Assembly (NCBI GenBank): GCA_965370045.1
Contig: CBDUSI010000016.1
Span: forward strand, 1 to 51,596
Origin: CAZONU01 sp965370045
GTDB taxonomy: Bacteria; Planctomycetota; SZUA-567; JAKLDR01
Reading direction: 5' to 3'
Length of the DNA: 51,596 nucleotides
Each line of letters opens with the position of its first letter. Position 1 is the stretch's first letter. Shown piece after piece: positions 1 to 8,548 of the stretch. The position numbers and the translations under genes were made by a program. The notes below the pieces were generated by a model. It was not told where the DNA came from, did no database searches, and saw only the letters and a program-made list of their open reading frames with translations.

Positions 1-363
1 GCCGCCGCCGGCGAGAAGCACCACGACGCTGATCACCCGGTGGCGGGTGCCGGCCAGCGCGGCGAGGATCGCGCGGCTCTCGGCCGGGTCGCGACCCTTG
101 CCCAGGACGCGACCGTCCGCGGTGCTCACCAGCGTGTCGGCGCCGAGCACCACCGCGCCGGCGGGCGCGCCGGCGGCCACCGCCTGGGCCTTGGCCCGCG
201 CGGCGGCCAGGGCCAGCTCTCCGGGAGCGGCCCCCCGGGCCGCGGCCAGTGCGGCAGTCTCTACGTTCGCGGGCGCGGCGCGGACCTCGAACTCGAAGCC
301 GGCGTCTCTCAGGAGCTCGGCGCGCGCCGGGGAGGCCGAGGCCAGGATCAACTTCGCGCTCAC
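1..363 (-). CDS. maf: Maf-like nucleotide pyrophosphatase (partial, C-terminus outside window)
   Basis: Maf proteins are cytoplasmic nucleotide pyrophosphatases that hydrolyse non-canonical or modified NTPs and are linked to septum inhibition. The first 121 codons are present; the full family length is about 190 residues, so the 3' end lies beyond base 1. Visible family signatures are SASPAR at residues 9-14 (usual SASPRR), GADTLV at 74-79, LGKG near 87-90 and a following helix with the L-A-G-T-R-H-R-V-I-S pattern. The GTG start at 363 overlaps the TGA of the upstream RDD gene (GTGA), implying translational coupling. The second Arg of SASPRR is replaced by Ala plus Arg, which may shift substrate preference. 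The family call is solid; the exact substrate is not known. Confidence 0.88.
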   Translation of the reverse strand, partial: MSAKLILASASPARAELLRDAGFEFEVRAAPANVETAALAAARGAAPGELALAAARAKAQAVAAGAPAGAVVLGADTLVSTADGRVLGKGRDPAESRAILAALAGTRHRVISVVVLLAGGG

Positions 364-1964
364 GGCAGGCCGAACCTGTCCGACTTGCGGTGGCGGTCCT
401 CGGCTATCTCGCGCACCGACCGCGCGGAGCTGACCAGCGTCCCGGCGAAGACGTCCCCCAGGCGCTGGGCGCGCCGGCTGACGATGACCATGACCACGCC
501 GGGCAGCGGCAGGATCAGCCCCTCGTCCAGCAGGCGGAAGGCATTGCGCATCGCCGCCGCCCGCGCGGTGGGGCGATGTCCCTGGAGGTCGACCACCCGC
601 AGGCGGAAGAGCAGCTTGCCGGGGGTGGCTCCCAGCCGGGACTCGAAAACCGCGGCGTAGAAGCAGAAGAACACGCGGTTGGCGACCACCAGCAGCAGGA
701 AGACTCCGTGGCGCAGCACCGCGGAGAGCGGCAGGTCCATGGCTACCAGCACCGCGTAGAACACCAGGCCGATCAGCACGTTGTCCGCCAGCCAGGCGCC
801 GGCGCGCGCCGGCAGCCCGGCGGGCCGGGGCTGGCCGGGCAGCAGCGGGAATATCCGCCTGCGGCGCACGGTGGCGATGCCCAGGCCGACGCCTACTGTC
901 GCCGCGGCCAGGAAGAGGAGCAGCACCAGCAGCACCTCCATCCCGATGATGTCCAGCCCGATAGTAGGGTGCTCCTGCCATTCGGAGGAGGGCGCACCGC
1001 CGGTAACCGCGCAGCTGTAGACGCCCACCCCCTCACGCCGCCCGACGAAGAGCAGCAGCTCGCCGTCGGCGGCGTCCCCGCCGGGCCGGGCCGTCAGCGC
1101 CAGGCCCAGGATGGCCGCGCCGAACTCCCGGGGGGCGACTTCCAGGGCCTGCGGCTCGCTCCATCCCGAGCGGCTCACCCGCGAGAGGGTCAGCGCCCGC
1201 CCGCCGGCCGGGCCCCGTCCGGTCTGGCGCGCGGCCACCACCAGCAACCCGTCACCCGCCGGGTCGGGCGCCACCGCGAACTTGCCCCGGCCGATGTCCC
1301 GCGCGTGAGTCTGCTCCTGCCAGCGGCCCGCGCTGTATAAGGCCGAGAAGGTCTCGGGCAAAAGTTGCCCCTCGGCGTCGCGCTTGCGGTAGAGGACCCA
1401 CAGCTCGCCGGCGCTGGCGGCGGCCCGCAGTTGCGCCACGGAGCTTTCCAGGTCCAGCCCGGCGGCGACGTGCTCCCAGTCGCTCTCCGGCTCGGTGCGG
1501 CGCGCCAGGCGCAGGCGCTGGCCATCGAGGTACACGGCCCACAGCGCGCCTCCCCCGACGGCCAGCGCCTGCGGATGCCAGCCGGGCCGGAAGCTGTGCA
1601 CGGCGACCCTCTCCAGCCCGCCCCGCTTCATCCGGTAGGAGGTGCAGTTGTCCTCGTAGAGCAGCCAGAGCTGGCCCTTCCAGACCGCCGCGGAGCGGGC
1701 CGCGCCGGTCCGGCCGGCCATCCGCCGCCAGCGTTCCGGATGGTCCGTGGGCGCGGTGAAGACCATGGTCTCGGGGCCGGAACTCTCCAGGTGGCTGCCG
1801 GGCAGGAACAGGAATACCCGGTCCCCGTCGACGATGGCCAGGGGCCGCAGGTAGCCGGCGCAGCCGGCCAGCAGGGCGGTGCTCAGTAGCAGGCCGAGTT
1901 TGCGCGTGACGCGCTTCACGTCCTTGATGCTACGGACCTGGGCGGGCTTCGGCGCGCGGGCCAT
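360..1964 (-). CDS. RDD-family membrane protein with lipoprotein-like leader and large extracytoplasmic region
   Basis: 534 residues. The N-terminus has a hydrophobic stretch ending in LLAGC (Cys35), a lipobox-like signal. Residues about 40-320 form a hydrophilic, presumably extracytoplasmic domain with repeated Trp/Leu strands resembling a beta-propeller-like sensor, not identified. A membrane segment near 345-365 leads into a C-terminal RDD domain (about 385-520): an R..A...D first helix, then GATPGKLLFRLRVVD, a RN..R..D helix and a final QRLGD..AGT motif. RDD domains are multi-helix membrane modules, mostly of unknown function. ATG at 1964 is chosen because AAGGAGG sits 7 bases upstream; a GTG at codon 16 would give a more usual lipoprotein leader but has poor spacing. 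It is first in a two-gene operon with maf. Combining a lipobox with an RDD domain is unusual. Confidence 0.8.
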   Translation of the reverse strand: MARAPKPAQVRSIKDVKRVTRKLGLLLSTALLAGCAGYLRPLAIVDGDRVFLFLPGSHLESSGPETMVFTAPTDHPERWRRMAGRTGAARSAAVWKGQLWLLYEDNCTSYRMKRGGLERVAVHSFRPGWHPQALAVGGGALWAVYLDGQRLRLARRTEPESDWEHVAAGLDLESSVAQLRAAASAGELWVLYRKRDAEGQLLPETFSALYSAGRWQEQTHARDIGRGKFAVAPDPAGDGLLVVAARQTGRGPAGGRALTLSRVSRSGWSEPQALEVAPREFGAAILGLALTARPGGDAADGELLLFVGRREGVGVYSCAVTGGAPSSEWQEHPTIGLDIIGMEVLLVLLLFLAAATVGVGLGIATVRRRRIFPLLPGQPRPAGLPARAGAWLADNVLIGLVFYAVLVAMDLPLSAVLRHGVFLLLVVANRVFFCFYAAVFESRLGATPGKLLFRLRVVDLQGHRPTARAAAMRNAFRLLDEGLILPLPGVVMVIVSRRAQRLGDVFAGTLVSSARSVREIAEDRHRKSDRFGLP

Positions 1965-1994
1965 GCGGCCTCCTTGGAGGGGCTGAGAACCGAA

Positions 1995-2022
1995 ATTCTA
2001 GAGGAACGCGGGGAGTTATCAA
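1995..2022 (-). promoter_or_regulatory. Sigma-70-type promoter for the RDD-maf operon
   Basis: Reading the minus strand, TTGATA (2022-2017) and TAGAAT (2000-1995) are separated by 16 bases, close to the housekeeping consensus. It would start RNA near 1988, giving a short leader of about 24 bases before the ATG at 1964. A 12-bp perfect palindrome, GGCAGCGCTGCC (2042-2053), lies just upstream of the -35 box. Confidence 0.6.
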
Positions 2023-2168
2023 GGGGCAGGCCTCATAGCTCGGCAGCGCTGCCCGTCCGAAGCAAAGCGTCGATCTTTCTGACGAGGCGATGGCGCGGCG
2101 CTTCGTAAGTAGCTGAGCAACAGCCTCATGCGATCTGTCAAGCAGTGAGCACGATTCGGAAAAGCAGC

Positions 2169-2199
2169 TAACAAACGAACTGTTATAGTGTATAACAGT
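2169..2199 (+). promoter_or_regulatory. Putative promoter and autoregulatory operator of the GntR/LacI regulator
   Basis: A perfect inverted repeat CTGTTATA-gtg-TATAACAG lies at 2181-2199, 37 bases before the TTG start at 2236. A possible -35 (CTAACA, 2169-2174) and -10 (TATAAC, 2192-2197) are 17 bases apart, so the palindrome would cover the -10 box. A winged-helix regulator of the AraR type binds such dyads as a dimer, so negative autoregulation released by a sugar ligand is likely. The palindrome is seen directly; the operator role is inferred. Confidence 0.6.
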
Positions 2200-2235
2200 G
2201 TGTCAGGCTTGATGCGCAACTGAAGGAGGTCGGAG

Positions 2236-3414
2236 TTGAGCCGCCGCAAGAGCCGCAAGATCCCCCTGCTGCGCAGGCGCAGCCTGCGCGATCAGGTGGC
2301 CGACCGTCTGCGTCATGAGATTGCATCCGGCGAGCACGCCTCCGGCCGACTGCCGTCGGTCCGGGAACTGGCTGATCGCTTCTCCTGCAGCACCATGGTG
2401 ATTTCCGGCGCCCTGAACGTGCTCGAGGAGGAAGGGCGGCTGGTCCGCAGCCAGGGCAAGGGGGTCTTCGTCTCCGGGAAAGTGAGAGGGCGCGGCGGTG
2501 AGGAGCGCGTCCGGGATACCAGGGGCATCGCCGTTTACAGCCGCGGGGACCATGCGACGATTCTCGACGACACCTACTACGCCGAAGTGTGGGCGGGGAT
2601 ACTTCACGCGGCGGGGGAGAGTGGCCGCAAGGTGACCATCGTGCAGATTTCCGCGCGGGACGCGGGGGCGCAGGCGCTGTCCACCACCGCGGAGATACCA
2701 CTCGACGGGTGCATCGTGCTGGGCATCGCGAACGAGGACATGGTCCGCGAGGTCATGAACGTCGGCCTTCCGACGGTGGTCGCCGATCACACCTTCGATG
2801 ACCTGGACGTCGACTGCGTCGACCTGGATTCCGCGGGGGGGATGGCGGAGGCGGTCAGGCACCTGGCGGAGTTGGGGCACCGCGAGATCGGTTTCATGGG
2901 AAACACCCGCCTGGAGTACAATCCGGATCGCTATCGGGGCTACTTGCGGGGCATGGCCGAGGCCGGGCTGGAGGCCGAGGAGCGGTTCCTGGTGCGCGGG
3001 ACCCCCAATCTGGAGGGTGGCTGCGACCTGATGCGCCGGCTGCTGGAGGAGGGCCGTGAGCTGCCCACCGCCTTCGTGGCCGGCGGCTCGACCATGGTCG
3101 TCGGCGCGATGCGCGCCATGGCGGAGCGCGGGCTGAAGGTTCCCGCCGACCTGAGCATGGTGGGCAGCGGGAGCCGCTGGTTCACCAACGTGTACCCGCG
3201 AGTCAGCATCGCCGCGGTCGATGCCCATCTGGTGGGAGTCGAGGCGGTGAGGACTCTGCTGGAGAGGATTGAGAACCCGGAGGCAAGTGCGTGCCGGAAG
3301 CGGGTGCCCGTGGAGCTGGTGGTCAGGGAGACGACCTCCGCACCGCGCGGGTCGGCGAGGCGCGCGGGCGGGGGGAAGGGACGGCGGTCCCGAAAGGAGC
3401 GCGTGAAGCCATGA
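2236..3414 (+). CDS. GntR-type wHTH / LacI-type sensor transcriptional regulator (AraR-like)
   Basis: 392 residues. Residues about 15-80 are a GntR winged helix (LRDQVADRLRHEIASG, then LPSVRELADRFSCS and a wing ending GKGVFVSG). Residues about 95-370 are a LacI/GalR periplasmic-binding-like sugar-sensing domain (RGIAVYS..., GCIVLGI, VDLDSAGGMAEAVRHL, GHREIGFMGN, MVGSGSRWF). This GntR-N/LacI-C architecture is that of the arabinose repressor AraR. It would repress the downstream carbohydrate operon until a sugar binds. The start is TTG, chosen because GAAGGAGG is 6 bases upstream. Its stop overlaps the next start (ATGA), so it is the first gene of the operon that runs to 17836. The effector sugar cannot be read from sequence. 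Confidence 0.9.
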   Translation: MSRRKSRKIPLLRRRSLRDQVADRLRHEIASGEHASGRLPSVRELADRFSCSTMVISGALNVLEEEGRLVRSQGKGVFVSGKVRGRGGEERVRDTRGIAVYSRGDHATILDDTYYAEVWAGILHAAGESGRKVTIVQISARDAGAQALSTTAEIPLDGCIVLGIANEDMVREVMNVGLPTVVADHTFDDLDVDCVDLDSAGGMAEAVRHLAELGHREIGFMGNTRLEYNPDRYRGYLRGMAEAGLEAEERFLVRGTPNLEGGCDLMRRLLEEGRELPTAFVAGGSTMVVGAMRAMAERGLKVPADLSMVGSGSRWFTNVYPRVSIAAVDAHLVGVEAVRTLLERIENPEASACRKRVPVELVVRETTSAPRGSARRAGGGKGRRSRKERVKP

Positions 3415-5903
3415 TGCGAAAGGCGATTCTGGCGGTGGTGGCAACGCTGGCGGCGGCGGGCGCGGCCGGGCACGCCGCATCGCTGCCGGTAACGCTGACT
3501 CTGCGGGAGCACGGCGGCGTCGCCCGCCCGGCATGGCCGGTGACGAGCGGAGTGCCACTGCCCCGCGGGGCGGTCAAGGACGTCGGGAAGCTGACCCTCA
3601 AGGACGCGGCCGGGAAGGCCGTGAGCTGCCAGGCGGACGCGGTGGTCCGCTGGCCGGACGGCTCGGTGAAATGGGTGGAACTCAACTTCCAGGCGGACCT
3701 GGCGGCAGGCGCCGAGCGCAAGTACGCGCTGGGCGAGGGCGCGCCGACGGCACCCGCGCGGGCGGTGAAGGTGACCGACGGCGCCGAGGCCGTAACGGTG
3801 GACACCGGGGCCGTCAGCTTCACCGTTCCCAGGAAGAAGGGGCGGATAATCGGCGAGGTCAGGGTCGGGGGCAAGCTGGTGCTCACCGGCGGGGGGATGA
3901 CGATCATCGGGGCCAAGGGCGTGCAGAAGGACGTGGCGTTCAGCACGCTGCATGGCAAGGTGGAGAAGGTGGTCGTCGAGCGCTCCGGGCCGATGATGGC
4001 CCGCATATTCATCGTGGCCACCTGTTCGAGCAAGGACGGGAAGCCCTACATTGACACGTCCAAGAGCAAGAAGCGGTACAGCGCCTCGCCCCTCGGCGAC
4101 TTCTTCAAGGTGCGCGTACGTATTCACGCCTACGCCGGCAAGCCCTTCGTCAACATGGTCGTGTCGCTGACCCACGGCGGGCCGATGGACGACAGCCCCG
4201 ATGCTTTCTTCAAGTCGGCGGCGCTCAAGCTGGCGCCGGGCGGCGCGCTGACGAATGCTGCGGCCGAGGGCGTTTCAGGGACAGTGGGCGGCAAGGGCTT
4301 CGTGCTCTTCCAGTACCTGGGCGCCGGGCGGCCGGACTACGCCATGAAGTTCGTCCGCAAGGCCCCCCAGCCGCACTTCAAGGTGCTGGTGGACGGGGCC
4401 GAGAAGAAGAAGGGCTCGCGCGCCGCCGGCAGCGTGGTGGCCACCGGCGAGGCCGGGGTGCTGGGCATCGCCGTGCGCCGTTTCTACGAGTACGCCCCCA
4501 CGGCCATAGCCGTGCGCGCCGGCGAGGTTTCCGTCGAGCTCCTGCCCGACGACCCCGAGCAGGAGATGCACATGCTCGACCAGGGCCGGCAGCGCAGCCA
4601 CGAGGTGCTGCTGGATTTCTCGGGGAAGGCCGGGGAGCACCTGGCCGCCTTCCAGGCGCCGCGCCTCCTGGCCCTGGCCCCCCCGGCCTGGTACGCGGAC
4701 CTGGAGGTCTTTGGCATGATCGCCGAGGAACCCAAGGACCTGTCCGCCTACCCCCGGGAACAGCGCAAGGCCATCAAGGATCTCTACCGGCTGCAGCGCC
4801 GGCTGGTCGATCCCAAGCTGGCCCGCAGCCGCAAGAGCGTCTTCGAGTGTTTCCACTACGGCTGGCTGGACTACGGCGACCTCCACTGGCGGCCGGGCTG
4901 GTCGAACGGGCACTACGACTGGACGCTGGGCATGCTCCTGGGCTTCCTGCGCACCGGCGACCGGCAATTCTTCGAGGCCGCCGACGCCTTCGCCTGGCAC
5001 CGCATGGACATCGCCCAGAGCCACAACATCGAGTTCGGCAAGGTCAACGGCAGGTACGCCTGGAGCCGGGGCTGCACCTACTACGAGAAGGACAATCACC
5101 GTACGGTGGGTCCCGGCCCCAAGCAGACCCACTCCTGGAACCGGGGCGTGGGCTACTACGCGCTCCTGACCGGCAACGAGATGGCCCGGCAGACCGCGCT
5201 GCTCTCCGGGAAGGGCCTGACCGGCTACTTCCCGGGTACGATCGCCGACGGCAAGTGGCGCGGCAACTGGCGCAGCCGGAACCCCAGCTACGCCTCGCAC
5301 CGCGGCCAGGAGCAGCGCGCCGAGGGCTGGAGCATCGAGAACTTCCTGGGAAACTACGAGATATCAGGCGAGGAGAAGTGGAAGAAGTACGCGGCCAACC
5401 TCTTCAAGGCCACCATGCTGGACTACAAGCGCACCGCCGCCTGGAAGGGCAAGGGCATGGGCAACGGCGTTCTGATGTTCGGCTACGTGCTCTCGCCCTC
5501 CTGCCGGTCGCACTACTACAGCAAGGACCCGGAGATTCTGGCGGGCATCAAGTACATCATCGACGAGGGCCTGCTTAACAAGCAGACCGGCATCCTCAAG
5601 TTCGGCGAGAAGGGCGCGGACGGACACACGCCCACGTTCTTCACCTACCAGGGCAAGAAGCACGCGGCGCACAACATCATGTACGCCAACCCGGTGGCCT
5701 ACCTCTACATGCAGACCGGTGAGGAGAAGTACCTCAAGCTGGCCCGGCAGCTCTTTCGCTCCGGCGTCCGCTGGGAGAGCGGGTTCAGCGGCATGTCGCC
5801 GGGCCACGGGACCAAGGTCAACGGCTGGCTGGGCCGCTTCAACCAGATCTACCTGTACATGGAAAAGGAACTGGCCCGGGGGGCCAAGTTTCCCCGGAAG
5901 TAG
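3411..5903 (+). CDS. PcRGLX/YetA-like (PL26-related) secreted protein, putative exo-rhamnogalacturonan lyase
   Basis: 830 residues from the ATG at 3411, which overlaps the regulator's stop and has AAAGGAG upstream. A signal peptide is visible (MMRKAILAVVATLAAAG, cleavage near residue 22). Residues about 25-110 match the N-terminal RIFT-barrel domain of PcRGLX/YetA proteins (VTLTLREHGG, G.PLPRG, then the diagnostic WPDGSVKWVEL). A central beta-sandwich follows. From about 430 onward there is a helical toroid with aromatic-rich motifs (HYGWLDYGDLHW, NGHYDWTLG, CTYYEKDNHRT). PL26 exo-lyases cleave rhamnogalacturonan I from chain ends. This supports a pectin-type substrate for the operon. The family fold is well supported; catalytic activity and substrate are inferred. 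Confidence 0.75.
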   Translation: MMRKAILAVVATLAAAGAAGHAASLPVTLTLREHGGVARPAWPVTSGVPLPRGAVKDVGKLTLKDAAGKAVSCQADAVVRWPDGSVKWVELNFQADLAAGAERKYALGEGAPTAPARAVKVTDGAEAVTVDTGAVSFTVPRKKGRIIGEVRVGGKLVLTGGGMTIIGAKGVQKDVAFSTLHGKVEKVVVERSGPMMARIFIVATCSSKDGKPYIDTSKSKKRYSASPLGDFFKVRVRIHAYAGKPFVNMVVSLTHGGPMDDSPDAFFKSAALKLAPGGALTNAAAEGVSGTVGGKGFVLFQYLGAGRPDYAMKFVRKAPQPHFKVLVDGAEKKKGSRAAGSVVATGEAGVLGIAVRRFYEYAPTAIAVRAGEVSVELLPDDPEQEMHMLDQGRQRSHEVLLDFSGKAGEHLAAFQAPRLLALAPPAWYADLEVFGMIAEEPKDLSAYPREQRKAIKDLYRLQRRLVDPKLARSRKSVFECFHYGWLDYGDLHWRPGWSNGHYDWTLGMLLGFLRTGDRQFFEAADAFAWHRMDIAQSHNIEFGKVNGRYAWSRGCTYYEKDNHRTVGPGPKQTHSWNRGVGYYALLTGNEMARQTALLSGKGLTGYFPGTIADGKWRGNWRSRNPSYASHRGQEQRAEGWSIENFLGNYEISGEEKWKKYAANLFKATMLDYKRTAAWKGKGMGNGVLMFGYVLSPSCRSHYYSKDPEILAGIKYIIDEGLLNKQTGILKFGEKGADGHTPTFFTYQGKKHAAHNIMYANPVAYLYMQTGEEKYLKLARQLFRSGVRWESGFSGMSPGHGTKVNGWLGRFNQIYLYMEKELARGAKFPRK

Positions 5904-5932
5904 CCGCGCTTCGCGCTGAGACGGAGGGGAGC

Positions 5933-8524
5933 ATGAAGAGCATGACGTGGGCCAGGGTCAAGATGGCGGCAGCGGTCTGCGCCGCAACGCTGGCGGGCAC
6001 CGGCGGGATCCTGGCCGCCGGCGAGCCGGCTGCGGTGCCGGCCAAGTCCGAGGCGGGCACGACATTGCTCGGCCTGGGCAGCTATTGGCGGGTCTACATC
6101 ACGGCGCTGCCTCCAGTGGTGACGGGCGACAAGAAGGACTCCAAGCCTTTCGGCAGCGACATCAGGACCGCTCTTCCGCCGGCTGGCTGGGCCAGGCCCG
6201 ACTTCGACGACTCATGGTGGTTCCGGTCGCCGGGCCCGGTGCAATGCAACGCGCTGACCTGCATACGGGGCAAGTTCGATGTGGCCGATCCCGCCGCCGT
6301 CGGCAATCTCACCTTGACCCTGAGCTACGCGGGCGGGGCGCGCGTCTACCTCAACGGCAAGGAGGTCGCCCGGGCGCACCTGCCCAAGGGCGACATCACC
6401 CCCGGCACTCCGGCCAGTGTCTATCCTCAAGATGCCTACCTGGACACCTCGGGCAAGCCCATCCTCTCGTCCAAGGGAAGCAACGCCGCGCGGGTAGAGG
6501 TGCGCCGGCGCAAGCTGGGGCCGCTGGCCCTGCCGACCGGGCTGCTCAGGAAGGGCGTCAACGTACTGGCCATCGAGCTGCACCGCAGCGCCTTCCGGCC
6601 GGTGGCCAGGCGGTGGAAGGGCAAGTACAAGCGAGCGCCCTGGCCGCACGTGAAGCTGTTCTCCCTGCGCCTCGCCGCTGATGGAGCGGCGGTGCCCAAC
6701 GTGTCAAGGCCGGACGGAGTGCAGGTCTGGAACCAGGACCCGCACCGCCTGTTCTCCGTGTGGGAGTACGGCGACCCCAACGAGAAGCTCCGGCCGGTAA
6801 GGCTGGTCGGCGCCCGGGGCGGGGTCTACTCCGGGGTGGTGGTGATCAGTTCGACCGCGGCCATCTCCGGCCTGAAGGTCACGGCCAGCGGACTGGGCGG
6901 CGCCGGGGAGATCCCCGCCGCCGGCCTCCGCGTGCGCTGCGCCAGGCCCATCAGCCTGGGCATCTCGGCAAGCCTGTCCGGGACCGGCTTGCCCGGATAC
7001 CGCAAGGTTCCGGCTTTCGCCGCGCTGGACGATGAACTTCCCGCCAGGGCGGAGCCGAAGACGCTGAACATCGCGGGGGGCTCCAAGCGCAAGAGCACCG
7101 CGCAGCGCAAGGCCCTGGGCCTGCCCGGCACGGCCAAGCCTGCGGCCCTGGTGCCCGTCTGGGTGACGGTCAGTATCCCCAAGGACGCGCCCGCCGGGAA
7201 GTTCCGGACTTGCATGAGCATCTCGGCCGATGGAATGCCGGCGAGGAAGGTGCCCCTTGAGTTGGAGGTCGTGAACTGGACGCTGCCCGCCCCCGGGAAG
7301 TTCCGGACTTGCATGAGCATCTACCAGTCTCCGGAATCGGTGGCCATGCAGTACGGCGTTCCCCTGTGGTCCGAGAAGCACTGGGGCTTGCTGGAGGAGT
7401 CCTTCAAGCTCCTGAGTTACGTGAGCAACAGGCTCCTGGTGGTGCCCCTGGTGACCAGGACGCAATTCGGCAACGACGAGAGCATGATCCCCTGGATCAA
7501 GGGGGCCGACGGCGGCTACAAGTACGACTTCAAGGTCTACGACCGCTACGCGGCGCTGGCGGCCAAGCACTGCAACATAAAGGTGATCTCTTACCAGGTC
7601 TACCTGTCGCACGGATGGACGGCTCCGGGGCCCGACAAGCCCACCTTCGTCACCGTGGTGGACCCGGCCACCGGCAAGCGCGAGCCGATGAAGCTTCCGG
7701 CCTACGGGACGGCGGAGGCGGAGAAGCTCTGGAAACCGTTCATTGCCGAACTCAAGAAGCACCAGGCCAAGACCGGCTTCGACAAGAAGTTTATCGCCGT
7801 GCTGGGCATCACCCAGGACGGCGGCGTGCACCGGGGAGTCGCGGACTTCTTCAACAAGCTCTGGCCGGAGGCCGGCTGGCATTACGGAGCTCACAACCGC
7901 CCCACTCGCAAGAGGGCGGGGGGCAAGGTCTTCGGCTTCTCGGAGTACCTGTATGTGCCCTGGGCCATACCATCCCTGGCCAAGGGGCGCAGGCACGGCT
8001 GGCGCAACGCGCCTCTGGTTCTCATGTGCCAGAGAATAAGTGACCGCCATCAGCTGTCCATGGTGATGCGCACCATGGCCGAGCGGGCCCTGCTGCTGGG
8101 TGATAATGGGGCCGGCCGGATGTGCCTGGACTACTGGCCGGTGAAGGGCAGCACCAGGTTCTCCGCCACGGTCAACCTGTTCGACCGCTGGCCCGCCTCC
8201 GCCTGCGGCCAGCGCCAGCCGCAGGTCAGCTACCTGAGCGTTCCCGGCAAGAAGGGGGCTCTCTCCACCATCAGGATCGAGGCCCTGCGCGAAGGCCTGC
8301 AGGAGGCCGAGGCGCGCATATTCGTGGAAGAGGCACTGGTAGACAAGAAGATTGCGGGAGAGCTGGCCGCGAAGGCATGGAAGCTGCTCGACGAGCGGGC
8401 GGAGTTCTGCCGGCTGGTTCATTCCAACCGGAAACCCATACGGTTCACTTGCGGAGCAGGCTGGCAGCGGCGTTCCGCGCGGCTCTACCACCTGGCCGCC
8501 GAGGTGGCCGGAAAGCTGAAGTAG
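5933..8524 (+). CDS. GH123/DUF4091-like secreted protein, paralogue 1
   Basis: 863 residues, ATG 5933 after a purine-rich site. Order: a leader of 30-40 residues; a jelly-roll-like region (W.RPDFDDSWW near 85, VYLNGKEVARAHLP near 140); a middle beta domain starting VWNQDPHRLFSVWEYGDPNEKLRPVRL; then a TIM-barrel-like region of DUF4091/GH123 type (SPESVAMQYGVPLWSEKHW and the barrel beyond). GH123 enzymes are beta-N-acetylgalactosaminidases, but the usual Asp-Glu catalytic pair is not obvious: Asp629 is followed by Gly. The leader (TWARVKMAAAVCAAT) closely resembles the membrane anchor of the sigma-fused paralogue at 24904. A 30-bp exact repeat lies inside the gene. It is a glycan-active or glycan-binding candidate of uncertain reaction. 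Confidence 0.7.
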   Translation: MKSMTWARVKMAAAVCAATLAGTGGILAAGEPAAVPAKSEAGTTLLGLGSYWRVYITALPPVVTGDKKDSKPFGSDIRTALPPAGWARPDFDDSWWFRSPGPVQCNALTCIRGKFDVADPAAVGNLTLTLSYAGGARVYLNGKEVARAHLPKGDITPGTPASVYPQDAYLDTSGKPILSSKGSNAARVEVRRRKLGPLALPTGLLRKGVNVLAIELHRSAFRPVARRWKGKYKRAPWPHVKLFSLRLAADGAAVPNVSRPDGVQVWNQDPHRLFSVWEYGDPNEKLRPVRLVGARGGVYSGVVVISSTAAISGLKVTASGLGGAGEIPAAGLRVRCARPISLGISASLSGTGLPGYRKVPAFAALDDELPARAEPKTLNIAGGSKRKSTAQRKALGLPGTAKPAALVPVWVTVSIPKDAPAGKFRTCMSISADGMPARKVPLELEVVNWTLPAPGKFRTCMSIYQSPESVAMQYGVPLWSEKHWGLLEESFKLLSYVSNRLLVVPLVTRTQFGNDESMIPWIKGADGGYKYDFKVYDRYAALAAKHCNIKVISYQVYLSHGWTAPGPDKPTFVTVVDPATGKREPMKLPAYGTAEAEKLWKPFIAELKKHQAKTGFDKKFIAVLGITQDGGVHRGVADFFNKLWPEAGWHYGAHNRPTRKRAGGKVFGFSEYLYVPWAIPSLAKGRRHGWRNAPLVLMCQRISDRHQLSMVMRTMAERALLLGDNGAGRMCLDYWPVKGSTRFSATVNLFDRWPASACGQRQPQVSYLSVPGKKGALSTIRIEALREGLQEAEARIFVEEALVDKKIAGELAAKAWKLLDERAEFCRLVHSNRKPIRFTCGAGWQRRSARLYHLAAEVAGKLK
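7194..7322 (+). repeat. Intragenic 30-bp exact direct repeat, 99 bp apart
   Basis: A 30-base sequence beginning CCGGGAAGTTCC occurs at 7194-7223 and again at 7293-7322. The 99-bp offset keeps frame, so GKFRTCMSI is encoded twice. The two paralogues do not repeat themselves at these positions, which points to a recent local copying event. Confidence 0.9.
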
Positions 8525-8548
8525 CGCTTTGCGCTGAGGAGGATGGCG

